Shown here: positions 34,601 through 49,600 of the stretch, piece by piece
How the letters are laid out: each line of letters opens with the position of its first letter
Numbering within the stretch: the stretch's first letter is position 1
Source of the DNA: Hydractinia symbiolongicarpus
Taxonomy: Eukaryota; Cnidaria; Hydrozoa; Anthoathecata; Hydractiniidae
Assembly: GCF_029227915.1 (NCBI RefSeq)
Contig: NC_079886.1
Coordinates: 6,136,001 to 6,200,000 of the forward strand
DNA length: 64,000 nt
Direction of reading: 5' to 3'
Made by a program: the position numbers and the translations under genes
Notes under the pieces: model-generated
The model's database searches: none
What the model was told of the DNA's origin: nothing
Seen by the model: only the letters and a program-made list of their open reading frames with translations

Positions 34601-37600
34601 TTTTCTAACTTGGATTTTCCTTTGTAAAAACAGAATGAGTAAAACAGCTATGCCGAAAAGTAAATTTTGAGGAGTGCACTTTTTATCATACCTTTTTGGT
34701 TGGACTGTTTCCATTGGTTCATCGTCCACTTTAATAACAGATAAATCATTTGCAATTTTTTCAACGCATAGAGACTTGACAACCATTTTGTCATCCTCTT
34801 GAAGAATTTTACAAAGCTGCTTGCCATTACGCGCTCCTCTGGATTGGGCAAGTTGAATGAGTTGAATAATATAGTCTGAAAACAAAAAAACTTAGATATC
34901 GTGGTTGCAAGTACGCATATTTGATTGACATTACCGATTGAGCTTTGATGAAACATGAGTCGAAAAGTTTTTGCTCATCAAAACCTTTACTGTGGTGGTA
35001 TATATTAAGGCATAGAGTAAACTTCAAAAGTGCAGCTCTTTAGATTATATTTGAATAAATAGACATTCTTTATTTTACACCAACTAGTTTCGATACCTTA
35101 ATCCAATTAAAAAAATGACAAATTACAAAGAAATGGCGATTTATGTTTGCAGGCTCGTTCACTTTTCATTTTAGAAAGAAGTACAGCGACTGCAAGCCTA
35201 CATCAATTTAAAGCTTTGTATGATCATTTTCTCATCAAGTTAGAACGCAATGCAGTGATTATCACACATTTTTATTCAAAAATAATAATAACAAAGTTTG
35301 TTTAGCTACATCATGCTGTCCTGGAAATTCCTACAAAGAAAAGTTTGTCCTAGAAATTGCTGGAATTTTGATAAAAAGTAATTGTCTTGGAAAGTAATTA
35401 TTTTGAGTGAAAATTGTGGGAATCAAAACAAACACGTTTCACAAACACTACTAAAAGAATTTTAATAAAAAGGAGTTAAAATGTTTTAGGGACAGGTTTC
35501 TTTAAATTCCTTATTTACATTATTTAGGGTCATGATTGAAACTTCATCAAATTAAGATCGTAATGGTTCTTAAGTTGATGATGCATGAGTTGATTAGGTG
35601 CCTTTTGCATTTTGTAAACCAATCATTAATAAACATTTATGTCAAATATTTTTCTTTGCAATTTTTTTCTTTAAATGAGTTTTAAAAATGTTTTAAACCA
35701 ACTACACTTTTTAACATAGATCATTTACATTTATTATACAAAAATTAAGAATTTCCTATTGGCTTAAAAAAAAAACAGTTGCTGAATTTCCAACATGTTT
35801 TAATGTGATAGATAAGTTGATTTGTAGAATGCAACCAATTTTCATCGGAGTTATGAACCAGTTTGTTATCTTATAAAAAAAATCTACCTGAGTTTCATTA
35901 TGCTAGCTTTGCTTATTGAAAAAAAAAGACTTTGATTTTCCTTTACTGTTAACAGTCAAATTAAAAATTGATCCTGAAATTTATTCAGTCTGATTTGTGA
36001 ATATTAAATACCATTTCTAAGTCATATCCTATTTTTTCTGTTGAACCCATATTTTTGTTTTTAGTCCCCAAATTTTTAGAAAATTAACTTCAACAAAAAT
36101 TAAATGTATTGTATGCAAATTATGGGAGAAATTTGTCTGGATTTAAAAATTCCTCTCTATTAGCTACTGAAATTTCTTGTTATTAAATGGTTCCTCAGTA
36201 AGCATGTTACAAGGATTTAAGATTGCAGGAAATGAAATTTGCATAGTGTAACCCATCTACGACAACATTTTGTTCAAATCATTTTTTCTTCTGAAATAAG
36301 TGGAATAGAATATAGAGGCTTAACTTACTACATAACACCATTAAGTAAATTTTTTACTAAATTTAATTCCCAAGATATAAAAAATGCTGCAGAATCCATA
36401 AAATTTATTTCCTACTAAAAATTAATCCTCCTAAGCTTTACAGGAAAGGTGCATTCCTATGAAATTCTGGAGTTCGTTGTTTGAAAAAATTTCAAAGATT
36501 GCATTGCAGGCGCCTCAAAAAATGGAATTTTTGCCTTGATTAATTACTAAGGACCTAAACTCTTTTCTTTCAAAATGCTTTGATTGAACAACAACATCAT
36601 TTTTAGTCATACTTAAAGTTTTTAGGCAGTAAAATTTTTGTTGCCTACCATTTCTTACTTATGGTGATTTACTGAACGCACGAAAGATGAAATGAAAGGT
36701 AGCTGTATAACTTAAGCAAGTGTGACCACGAAGAGGCAGATAATCAAAGAACAAATATTAAAAAATATTTTAATATTTGTGGACTAAACTTTGTTTTCGT
36801 AAGCTACGCAACTACCGAAAATACTTAGCTACAGTTATGAAATTTATTCGTAGTTTGGTTACATAAAAGAAAGAGAATGGTAAAATATTTAAATGATTAC
36901 TGAATATTCAAATTTCATAAACAAGCAGAAAGTTATTTAGACAGTAATGCTTGTACATAGTTTCAAGGTTTTTGTACTCAACGTTAATAGTGTGATGGGT
37001 AAGATTTAGTAGATTAATTTTTGCAATCATTTTTGCAAAGTTATGCAATCGTCCTGAAATAAGAAACAATTTTGTCCTAGAAAATTAAGAAAAAATGTCC
37101 GGGAATTTAGATTTTGAGTTTCTGTGGTCACCATATACATAAAAATACGACCATATGGAACTTAAACAACACTATATTTCATTCTAAAACCATAAAAACA
37201 TGATCGTATTGAGTTTAAACAATGTATTTTAATCTAAAACCAAAATGGGATTGTATGTAGGTAAAATGACACCATATGTTGATCAAAAACACGATTGTGT
37301 GGAGCTTGAACAGTGCCGTATTTTGTTCTAAAATCATCACAACGCGATTGTATATAGGTTAAACAACATTTTGTTCTAAAACCATCATAACTTGATCGTA
37401 TGAATCTTAAACAACATCATTTTTTGTTCAACGTAAACTTTGGTTGCGGACAGGGTTTTATTTGTAACTTCTTAACCCTTACTTGCATATAATTTAGTTA
37501 AAATTTGACAAAATTGGTGACTTTTGGGGTTTACCATGGCCTAGTTTATATTTTCCATTGTATAGCTAATAATAAAATCTGTAAAACTAACTGTTTAAAC

Positions 37601-40600
37601 TAAACTAAGCTGAATTATATTGGAAAATGTTTTAGAGTATAAATACAAAGCACACACATTCTCGTAACTGATCTAAAACATTTTAGGTAAATAAAAATTT
37701 CATATCAGAATGACAGAGATAAATTCTGATGGACGTTTCACCCGAACCTACTTATGTAAATACTGCAGGACTTTATTTTGAAACAAAAGCACGTCTCTCA
37801 AAAAAATGCTCCTTTATAGTGACACCTGTGAAGTGTTAGGAAAATTATTTTTTTAATTATTTTAATCATTTAAGTAATGATTAATTGCATGCTAACACAA
37901 GTAGGAATCAAAAAATTAAAAAAAAAAAATCAATAGTGATAAAAAAAAAAATATGTGTACCTTTATCATTTACAGCATCAAGGGTTTGATCAGGAGACTC
38001 AACAGCTGACAAATCAAGAAGTTTCAGTAGTAAGTCCAAACTGGGTAAAGGTAGCCCAAATACTTGCAACAACGATATCAATTCTTCAATCGGCAATCCT
38101 CTAAACCCTACATGTTTAAATAAATCTCAACAAAACCATAAGACAATCAAACAAAAAATATCTAAAAACATCCACATACCGGCAGTTACCAGAGTTTCAA
38201 TATTGGATTGAACCATAAATATCCTTAACCAATGTTGCAATATATCACAATTGTCACCAGTATCTGCTAGTCGTGTTTCGACCTTTCCATTTTGAGGAAA
38301 CCATGTTTGTAACAAGAAGCTAAAATCCTCTTGTTCCTTAAAATTTGAATTGTGAGTCAACAAGATAATGGATGCATGGATTATTCTTGAATGAAGAAGA
38401 GCTGTGTTTCCAGCATGGATCGAATTGCCAGTCCAAGTAACAACAGTTTTGTCTGGATCATTGCACTGCAAAATAAAAAGGCTAATAGAGTTCTTTTAAA
38501 GTTGGGAAACTAGAGTTTAATTAAATGGATGAGTGGGTGTTCTTTCAATAAACTCTAACCAGACTTTCTGTTGTGTTAAAAGAGATTTTCTGAACGAAAT
38601 CAAAGCAAAGTTCCCATCTTCCTCTTTTTCAAAATTTAACTAACAATCTGCTTAAAAAGGCAAACAACTATGACAGCTACAAATTTAAACCAAGCAAAAT
38701 TGGTCTTAAAACACTGGATAAGTTGGTCAACTAGTACTACTTTAAATATAACAGCTTCTATGCCACATGCAATTATGCCTTTTTATATATCAAAAACTAC
38801 AAAAGGTATTTGAACATCATTTAATGCGGAGCAGAAACACTGCAAAAAACATACCCACTGGTGTTCTTCAGTAACTGGCTTAAGCTGACTCTTCACAGCA
38901 AAACAATACAGCTTCAACAAAGCAAGGTAAGTTTCAGAGTTGGTTAGAAGTCTTTTTGATATAGTTTTTCGTGATGTTAGTAATTGTGATATGTCTTCGG
39001 TCAGCATTTGTGTAAACCTCTCACCAAATTCATAATGATGTTTCGTGAGGAATAAAATGTATGCTTGTAAACGAGGGACATTTACTTCTACATGCAAGGC
39101 CTAAAAATAATTGCGTACATTATGGATTTAACATGCTTGCACAGTTTGTTTGAGCCTGAGAAATAAATTTATTTGAGCATTATTATTGAAAAGTAAATGT
39201 ATAAATCATAAAAAGTTTGCATTGAAAAAAGGAAGAGAAAATGTGATTTCAGTTTAATAATATCATGAAGAGTATTTATTCACCTGCCGCAAAGACGTCA
39301 CAACAATTAACTTTGCATGACTGAAAAAAGGTAGGCTGGGTAGCTTTTCATGTAACCAGGAGAAGGTGTGGTCTTTGACAATTGTTACTTTTGGTGGTCT
39401 CCTGATGCTTTTCATTTCATCATGACTGTCTTCCTCACCACTGATGCTTATCCTGCTTTTCTTTTGCAGCAGCAGAATAGACTGGAACCCATCAACAGCC
39501 GCTTCTCTGTCTCTCATTTCAGATGACGGCCATCTTTGTATAAAATAAGATATCAATTCTGTAGAGGATTGAGCAGTAGCATCTCGACCGAGTAAAAGGT
39601 CTTGTAATCTTGCAGCCACCTTAGGTTTGGTTGATTTATGTTTTGAATGATAAGTTTCACTTTCAGGGGCATTGTGTTTCATCAGCAAAAATTCGCAAAG
39701 ACATTGAACAGGTAATGTGCTTAATGAACTTTCACTTGATTGAACTAAATCAGCTAACCATGGCATACTTCTTGATGATCCCTATAATTTTATTGTAATG
39801 TTTTTTAGAATTGCAACTCCTTTCAAACAAACATCATCAAACCTTGACACAAATAACAATCAGGATGACAAATAAACATATTTTTATGTTAAGCCAAGTA
39901 ATGGAAGATAGCAGGGCAGTTTTCAAAGTTATGTCGGCATTTAGCAATTGCTATCAAGTATGCCAACATGAACCATTTAAATCTAATTTAAAGTAGCAAT
40001 TTTCTTGCTTACTACCTTTTACAAGGTGTCTACCAAGTTTTTTTAACCCTATTTGGTATGAGCTTTTTTTGGGCCTTTGCTGAAAAGTAGGGAAAAGCAT
40101 TAAGTCTCGCTGCTCATAAATTAAGAAATTAATTATTAGCATAATTATATTTTGCTGGCATCAGCATTTTTTGTTTTATGTCATAAGAAATTTTACTAAA
40201 ACTACGATTACGTACTTAAATCGAGTTTAAGTACATTCTGGGCAATATTTTGCCTTTTTATTTTTCTGCTTGGGATATAAATTGTTTAAACATAATTTTC
40301 GTTTTTTGTATATACTGTCCCGAATAGCGTTACCACTTTCAAGCCTATTAAGGGTATTTTTCTTTATTATTATTTATTTACTCTTTTCACTTTTTAAAGA
40401 TAATAAAGCCTAGCATTGTAAATTCTCTAAATCTAAGGGTTCAAAATAATTAATGGTGAAACAAAGATCGAGAAATTTCTTTTGCAGAATAGTTTTTAAA
40501 CAAAATAATAGACTGTACCTGACTTTGAATGATAGACAGCAGGAAGTCTGGGTCTCTGCTTCGACAAAACATTTTCCCAAGGCCATATTTTTCATTTAAA

Positions 40601-43600
40601 ACTTTCAAACAATCTATTATATGTTTTGGTGGGTGTCTAGGTGAACCACTTGGGTCAAGACTTATTAGCTGGCTGACCAGCAAACTTGTACTTTCAGTTA
40701 TAACAGCTCGACTAGTTGCGGCTGCTAAATGTCCTTCAAAAACAATGATATCGTCTTTTTCTGCTCGTTGAATCTATATAAAAAGAATTGATCAGTTTAA
40801 GTAAAATTTGAGTAAATCATATCTTTCTATCAGTCTGTTGTTCGAGGGTTTAAAAAAATGTTAAGCTGTTTAAATTATTTATCAGGCCATGGAAAACTAA
40901 TTATTTGTCATGTGCACTATTTTGAAAAACCTAAAGCATTGGTCCCATCTTGTTTTTCTGGTCACTCAAGTAAGTGAAATCTTCAGCTTTACTTTGGTAT
41001 CCTTAATTTATTTGCAATGCAATGGCAGAATCTTGTTATCTTCTTTAAAGGCAATGTATTTTTCTGACGCCAAAATTGTAACGTCAATAAGAAGAGATTT
41101 CTAAGAGATTTCTTTAAGGAAGTCAAATATTTGTTTCAATATTTACTTTATTTACTATTTCACCTTCCCATGGCATTAATCATGTGATTAGCTGATACAA
41201 AATAAAACAGTTGGTTTGTTTACACAGCATGGGCATGAACAGCTAATTCCTTATTTAATAAATACTGTTTATCACAGTACCTTAATAAAAAAGAATCATA
41301 AAATAAAACTATTGGAAGACTGTTATCTCCAACATAATAGTGAACAGTGTGACAGCCATCTTCAGAAAGATTTTATAGATTGACTATTTAAATCATACTG
41401 AAATTTACTGAAAACCTGTAAATCGTTTCCTTGAATCTCTTGTGCAGTTACTTCTCCAATGCCGAGAGGTGGAAACTCGTAACAGCTGAAGAACAAAACA
41501 ACAGTCACAGAAATAATTGTTTCCACTATAAAAAAGAATCAAAATACAGACAGTCCTTGACTGTTTGAACAAAAAAATTATTGACTAACCCTGTGATCAA
41601 CATCTCCATCAAGCATCGAGCTGTAGGATATGTTTCCCATACCTTGAAACCTACAATTCAAAAAGAGAAAAGGTGCTGACTGTGACAATCATTCTACTAA
41701 TTTTCTTGCTGTATATTTTTTTTAAAAATTCTCTTGGGCATTTCACAAACTCTTTTTAAATCTTCAACACAAGGATTTCCACTCTGTTTGTAATAAATAA
41801 ATAAATAAAGGCAAGAAAACCATAAGACTATCCCTTTAACATCTAATGAACTAATTGGTTTGATAGGGCAAACCATGCTGTAACATACCCAAAATTAAAG
41901 GGCAGCAGGATGGCTTTTAATGGTGGGTAGATAACTCTGTGTCATTTAGCTGTTTATGACAAAAAATCAAAGGACGTTTCTTAGGGAATTTAAGCAACAT
42001 TTTTAAAAAAAAGTGAAATAACTTTTCCCATGGGCTAGTTTAAGTATGATAATTACTTTAAAATTATTGTGAAAAGGTATACCTATAGTAGCAGGGTTTG
42101 TAGCAGCGAGGATTAATAATATAAGCCAGGATTTCCAATACAAGTTACTAATGGCAAGTGGAGGAGGAGAGTAGCTGTAGAAAATAGATAAAATAAAATG
42201 TTATTCCATTTTTTTTTTTTGCTAAAATTTTATTGTGTGAAGATAATGGTTGTTGTTACAAGATTATCACAAAAACGAATGAACACCCTGTATCCAGCCC
42301 TTAAAATTCTTATAAGTTTAGGTTGAGAGTTTCAGGAAAACAATGGTGTTATAGACCTACATACAAGTAGTGCAGTTTTTAGACAATGTTAAATGAAAAA
42401 CTGAAAGGGCTCAGGGGTTGTGTAAATGTGCTGAACATTACTTGAAAACAACTTTTAAAGAAATTTTTATCCTTAGTAGACAATACACAATAACATCATA
42501 TATATTTTCCGTAAATCATCACACGATGAAGAAGTTTTAAGCTAGTTTTTTAATCAACCAATGCTTTTTCTATTCCAAACTTATTACACCACCAATATCA
42601 TTAAAAACAACAAAAATAAAAGCCTACCCAGCTGGTAGCATAATATCTTTTGGATGCGAATAGGCAGATAAGCTAAGAAGCATGTTTAACACTTCAATTC
42701 TTTCAATCTCAAGCCCTTGTAGCCCTATAAAACAAATAAGTAAATTCAAAAAAAAAAAAGAATCACCATGCAGAAAAAAGGCATTAAGCATAATTTCACA
42801 CTGACCGGTTTTTAAAATTGCAGATCTCATTACTAACTTTTCAATAACATCCAAAGCATCTGCACAATTTAATGGTATCTCTTCTGATAATCCCAGCAAA
42901 TGTAGCCGCAATAAACCATCCTCAGCCAGCGGGACTTCCCGTGAGATGTCTAGCAGAAGACTAAAAGAAAAAAATGCTCTGTCACTCTTAACAAAAACTT
43001 AAAATATATACTTTTTCTTTCCATAAGTACTTACCAAAGAGAAAATATTTGGATATATTTTGTCAGGTAAATAACATAAAAGGGAACATATACAGCTCTT
43101 TGTTATCCTACAACTGCTTTAAACCAGTAACACTATTAATACTGAAATAAAGCAACATAAGAAATCTGATTGCATTTTCATTTAGATACTTTTCATAAGA
43201 TGTACTTATTATTAAGGTTCAAATATTAAGGGTTATTGGTGAAAACAATAATTCTAGGTGTAATTTAATAAATAACTTTTAATATCATTTAATCAATAAT
43301 AAACACAAACCTTCTCTCTGCTTCAGGTGGCCAGTTGTCCTTTAAACTGTATTGATCATTTGTATCAAGAAAGAGCACTCGGTTTAATCTAAAATGAGAA
43401 AATGTGGTCAAACTTCATAAAACCTACTTAAATGAAAAAATACAAGGCAATGAACTTCTCTGTCATACCCCAAAACAAAATCTCTCTCTGAACAATTGTA
43501 CATCTGCATAACCTTTGTATGAAAGAACCATATTGCGTCTCTCTGTATGATTGACAGCTGTGTTTGACATGCTTGAAGCACAGAATAATCTAGTCAAAAT

Positions 43601-46600
43601 ACATTAATAGTACAAAAAATTAAACTTTCAGTACATTGTTAATACAAGAAATATATTCTTGACTAAATTTGGAACAAGATATTATGTACTAACCTCTTTT
43701 GTCCCCTTTTAATAAAGACACAGCTAACTCTTTTACCACTGGTGAAATGGACAAAAAGCAGCCAAGACATATCAGGTCAACGACGGATGCAAACATGCGG
43801 TCCTACGAAATACATGATTGTTGTTGAATTAATTGAGAGAATTAGCACCTTTACCAGTGCCTAACAAAATAACAGGCATAGCGGGTGTCTTCATTTTTTG
43901 AGGTAGCTGAAAAATGCATGTCTCAAATTGAACGTCACAAAAACAAAAAGCCTATCAATAAGGTGAAAGGTTGTTCATTCACACACAAATGTGTGCCCAA
44001 ATCTGAGAAAGGGATAATAGCTGAGCCATTAACTGCTCCCCCAGTTTCACAAAAGATTTTCTAATTTCATATTTTTAGTTTTAAAATTAAAAACTAATTT
44101 TGAATGAAATACGCCAATGATATAATGGGCTGTTCCGCTTGTAAGTGCAATTATGCAGACCTCTTTTATCCATGTGACATGAGATTCTCATCTGTGTTGA
44201 CCTCCACACCTGTGAAATATTGCATGGTGCATGATCATTACATTTTTTAGGAAAAATAAAATCGCTGGCATTTTGAAAGTAACAATCTTACAATCATCAG
44301 GTTTGAAAATGTTATTTGAAGTGCTGGTATGATGATTTTTTGGAGTAAAATAAAGTAATCATTTTTAATATCTGGGTTGAAATTTCTGACATAAGCATTG
44401 CTGGAGCTTGTACTACACTTCTTTCCCAGTGCAGTGGACAGAGACAAAGGAATTTTTTTACTTCACTATTTCAAATTTCCTGATAGTAATATATATTTCG
44501 GGATCGCTTGCAGAAACAAAATAAAATTGCTTCAATAAAATTGTGTCATTCATTGAATGCCAAATAGGTTAATTTAAATGAATGAAGCCACTACAATTTA
44601 TTTTTACAAGTTATTTTTTACTGTGTAGATAACTAGGGACCACCTGGGACCAAAATGGGACCAATTTACTAAAGCTGGGTCAAACCACCTGTTTTCAAAC
44701 GTTCATCAGTAGCACAGATTTTATTGATCAGTGTTTCAAAAAAAAAAAAAGGTTTTAAAATTTTATACTCTGATATCTCCTTAACAGTTCAAAAAAATTT
44801 TTTTTGAATTATGCACTACGGATGTCTGCAAAATTCCTTAAACAACCTATATTTTTTATTTTCTTCTGCATAAGTGGATTTTTCCGCATTCTTGTTGACT
44901 AATTAACGTATTATTAACATTTTTCTAAAAACAAATGACACACAAAACATCCCACTTTCCCCAAAAATCACAGACAGAATCTATGTACTGGTATATTGCA
45001 ACACATATTCACCTTTGATGGTTGATCCAATCCTAAAAATACTGCTTCTTTTCTTTCTTGCATCATACCACGACAAAACTCCACTAAATTCACTTCATAT
45101 TTCAAGTATTTTACTATTTCTCGAAATAGTGCTCTGATGGCTCGAAGATAATCCTCTCTAAAGAAAAGGTTAACAAAATAATCTCTTACAGCTTATTGAT
45201 CATTATTATTATTGCCATAAAATTGTAGAAATATATTTGGTTGATTACAGTTAAATATTTATGTCGGTATATTTTCAAGGTTAAATGATCTTACCTGTTG
45301 CACAACAAGTCTTGGAACACCAAAGAAAGATACTAAAAAATTTTTTGTAAGCAAACTAGATTATAATGTTATCATTCAACTTCGTTTCTAGTCAATTGCC
45401 CTATAAAACATCGAAAATACAAGAACATAAATAAATACCTTTGCCGCTGATTCAGGTTCATTTGAAAATATAACAGACAGTGTAGCCATATTGTTTGGAT
45501 TTCTTTGTTGGCTTAATTCATTATAAACGACATGTTTAAGTGTTGTTCCAAGGTTTTCTGGATGTTGTGATATCATTTCCCTATATAAACAGTCATTCGT
45601 TACAAACTACAAAAATAAATCAGGAATTTAAAGCATTAGAACAACTTAAACATTATCAAACGGGCCAAAATATTTGGGAGAAACTGAACCAATGAGTTCT
45701 GATGACATATTATATATGAAACATGGAAAGGTTTAACAGAACGGTAATGATCTCTGTTAACCCTGAAACCATCTTCTACGTATCAAACTAATAAAATTAG
45801 AAGTAGAAGTAACTTCTTCATTGCAATATATGATTCTGTCATTTACCCAATCCGAAACAACCTTTTTTATTTCACATTCGTTTTTTACTTTAAATCATAT
45901 GATTTCTGCAATAAGGAAATAATGAAACGTAAACTTAAGAAAATAATGTGTATTGTATTCTAAAGAATAAAACAGTGACCATACAATTGATTGGTCTGCA
46001 AAATACCAAATTGCCATCTTTATTGCCATCTAACAAGTTTTACAATGTTAGTAAATTAAAGATTTTTTATCAAACAATAAACACACACATACTTGATGCA
46101 CTGGATATATTGATTTGCAACTGGCTTGGCCTTTAGCCTCATTTTTACTATATTTGCAATCACTTCTACATCTTCTACAGAATGTGTTGTACAATTCATA
46201 GACACTGACATTAGAAGCTCTTGAGCAGGACGAGTCAACTACAATACAAAGAAATGGATGGGTTTAACATACATAGAATTAGAAATAGAAAATAAACTAA
46301 AAATATAAAATTTGAAATAAAGTTGTTTTTTGGACAAACCTTTGGGTTTTGGAGCCAGGTTTCCAATCGTTGAGAAGCCAACAGACGCACTTCAACATAA
46401 CCACACACAGCTGTAAGAAATCGGAGAATATTCCTGGACACACTATCAATCATTTGCCTTTTGTTTAGCTGTTCTTTGACTACTTCATTAATGTATGTAT
46501 GGATAGCTGATTCATCTTTGTTTAATGTGTACCTGAAATGGTGAAATAGAATTTAATGCTGCAAAATGCTAAGAAGCCTCTCACCTTTAAGAGAAAAAAA

Positions 46601-49600
46601 CTTAATGGCAGAAGATGTATTGTGGATTTTAAGTCCAATTGTGAATTCTATTCCCAGAAGTGTCATAAACAAAAATGTAAAAGCACAAATTAATCATTTC
46701 TGCTTAATACTCAACAAAAAAATAGGATTAAATGTCTTAGACAGTTGTCTACTTAAGTTGTTGTTTTGTGCTCATAAATTACCATAATTAGCTCAGCTTT
46801 CATGTAAGACAACAATCAATTCATAGCCCCTTTATGAATGCAAAAATAATTTCCAAAAAAATAATTTTCTTTATGTAGATTTTAAGCAGAACCTACATAC
46901 TTTTAAGGGTATAGCAAATGCCTAAAGAACATTTTAACTTTTGATTATCCTATCCTAAAATCCTAGTGAAGAAGATCCCATAATGACATCGTGGAAAAAC
47001 AACAAGGAAAAACGTTTTTCCTGCACTGGATTAAAGAAGTTCCAGAAAAACTACACCTTGTTGCAAATATTATTGAAAGAGAGGTCAAATTTTGTAAATT
47101 GTTCCTACAAGTAACTATTTACACTGTCAATATTAAAATTAGAATTTAGACTTTAAGTATTTGAGCATGAGCATTATTCTGTTAAAGGAGTGCACAAGTA
47201 AAAAATTCGATTTTTTAATGAATGAATGACTGAAGTCTTTTTCTCTAATTCTGGACTGTGAATTAAGTCATTGTAAAAACAAAGTTTTTAAACAAACAAT
47301 TAACTGTGCACATTTTTTGTGTGAAATAAGATCATTGTAAAGGGAAAAAATCAGTGGCAATGAGGCTTGATTTGAAAATTTAACCTATTATACGCTAACG
47401 TTCTGAATTTCACATTTCACAGATTTCCTCCCAATTTTTTTAGCGATGAAATGTACCACCCTGTCTCTTTGGCTAGGAAACAGGTTTATTACCCATTTAC
47501 TTTGGCAAAATAGAAGTGATTGGGAAAAGGGATTAGAAAAGATATTTTTTATATCAGACATATCTCTTAGGTTGTCATTTAATGCGGTGTGTAGTGAGTT
47601 CACGTAATACGGATATAATAAGTAAAACATTAAGCCAGATTTTATTCTTATAATGTAAACATTGAACATAATTTTTATTTTGAAACAAAGTGCTATGAAC
47701 CATTTGGAAAACTGTTTTTCTTAAAAAAAGATTTTAAAAAAACAAATAAACAGCTTTTTATTGTTATAGCTGTTAATCACAATTCTAAATACCAGATCAC
47801 GCTATTTGGATCTTCTGGTATATTTAAAATGAATACACAAAAAAGAACACACTTTTTAGGATAATTTGAAGTCACTGAAAAATCTACTTGACCACTTCTA
47901 TTTCCTCTCCAGCTCTCTGTTCATGAGTGGTTTGTTTGTAAAACTAACAAATGAATAGTAAAGGTTGTTTATTTGCCCTTTTAGCATTTTTTCAGTAGTT
48001 ATTTCCACAAAAAATACATCGGATACGTTAAATTAATGTTATTGATGTTGCAATATTAAATTCGCGGATTAGCATTTAAAAAATGAATTTTTCGGCGACT
48101 TCAAAAAATAATGCACACATCCACCTTGCCTGTTATGGACAGAAACAAGGAAGTAGCCTATTAATATAAGGGATTATTTTAAACAACCAGCAAAGCAACA
48201 ACAGGAAATAATATAAGTAAAAAAATGAGTTCAAGTTTGTTTACATAACTTAAAAACAACAAACTTTTATTTTGGTTGTTTTCTCATAACAAATTTCAGC
48301 TAGGTGAAATGTCTTATAAGCAAATAAATATCTCTTTTCATAAAATTTCTTGTCACTAAAAAGTAGCAAATAAGAATCTAGCTTCAGAAACTGCAGATTA
48401 TTAACAGTCAATAAAAGTTGAGAAGCAATCGTTGTAGTTGGTAGTGGCAAATAAATTTGTAAGGAAAAAAAAAAGGTTTTTCTATCTTGTCCAACATGGT
48501 GATTTTGTTTATTATAACTTAGCTGAAAAACTAATAATCTTCGTACTTCCACACTAGACGGGTACGGTTACAAACTACACTAATCTCAATAGTAAAAACA
48601 ATGAAAAAAAGGAAGCTTACTCTAAAGTTCTACTTCCTAAAGCTGTCAAACAAAAAGAATCATAACAGAAATTAAACATATAGCAGAAACAAACCTATTA
48701 TGTATGCCAGGAGGCTCACTAGCTTCTAGCGAAATCCCAGCTTCATCTAAGATTTTTTCTTCGCTACTCTTCCCTAATGATACATTTAACAAACCAGTTG
48801 ATGCATCTAATGTTTTGGTAGCCGGCAAATTTGTTTGTCTTACGGGTAAAACAGTTCCAAAAACTTTTGTTATGTTGGCAACGAAATCTTTATTATAGTC
48901 GTTATCAACCCATGATCTATCTCCTAATGCATCTTCGACATACACCTTAACAAAAATTTTACAATAGAATATATCTTGTACAGTATGGTCAAGATTAGAA
49001 ACTAGTGTCTTGCAAAGTGCTAATGTAAACAAAGCCTAAAATTAAAACAAGGCTAGTTGTTTTTCCTTGTGCTTTTCAGATTCTCACATTTTACACACAA
49101 AATAACACATGTGAGAATTATAGTGACAACATGACCACACTTTATTATTTACACTTAAATGCTCAATGAAAAATATTTTTTTTCTGAATAAATTATTGAC
49201 AAAAACCTTTACCACTTTTTTTTTTATTTTTGGCAACATGCTTACCTTCATAAATGATTGTGGCCAGGTTTCTTCATTTTGAAAAACATGAAGCAAAATG
49301 TTGCACGTCATGATGCATAACAGTGTGTTTGGCTTAGGTTTAACAGCAATACCTGTCACCTCTCTCCGCAAAAACTGAAGCAAGTGCTAAAAAGAATTGA
49401 AGAGATTTAGATTTTATTTTGAATAATCTAGTATCCTCAAGATAACACAAGCTTTAAGTCAGTACATCAAAAACTTCTCACACTTGTCTATTTATGGAGG
49501 AATGAATTGGTTTAGACGTTTTCCTCAGTTAACCTATGTGGTTGATCTGCTGTAAGTAAGTATAAGCATGCAGAACTACTTAAAAACAATTTGATTTGCT

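Noticed and set aside
34571-34691. Transmembrane-like tail (FGIAVLLILFLQRK) at the end of an INTS1 exon
   Set aside because: A good donor (AAAAG then GTATGA) at 34692 precedes it, and the next exon keeps frame and family order, so it is intron read-through.
48946-49032. Open frame directly before INTS1 exon 7, ending KIFVK like the family motif
   Set aside because: Exon 6 already ends WPQSFMK. Including the extra 29 residues would duplicate the motif, and the acceptor at 48946 has the right phase.
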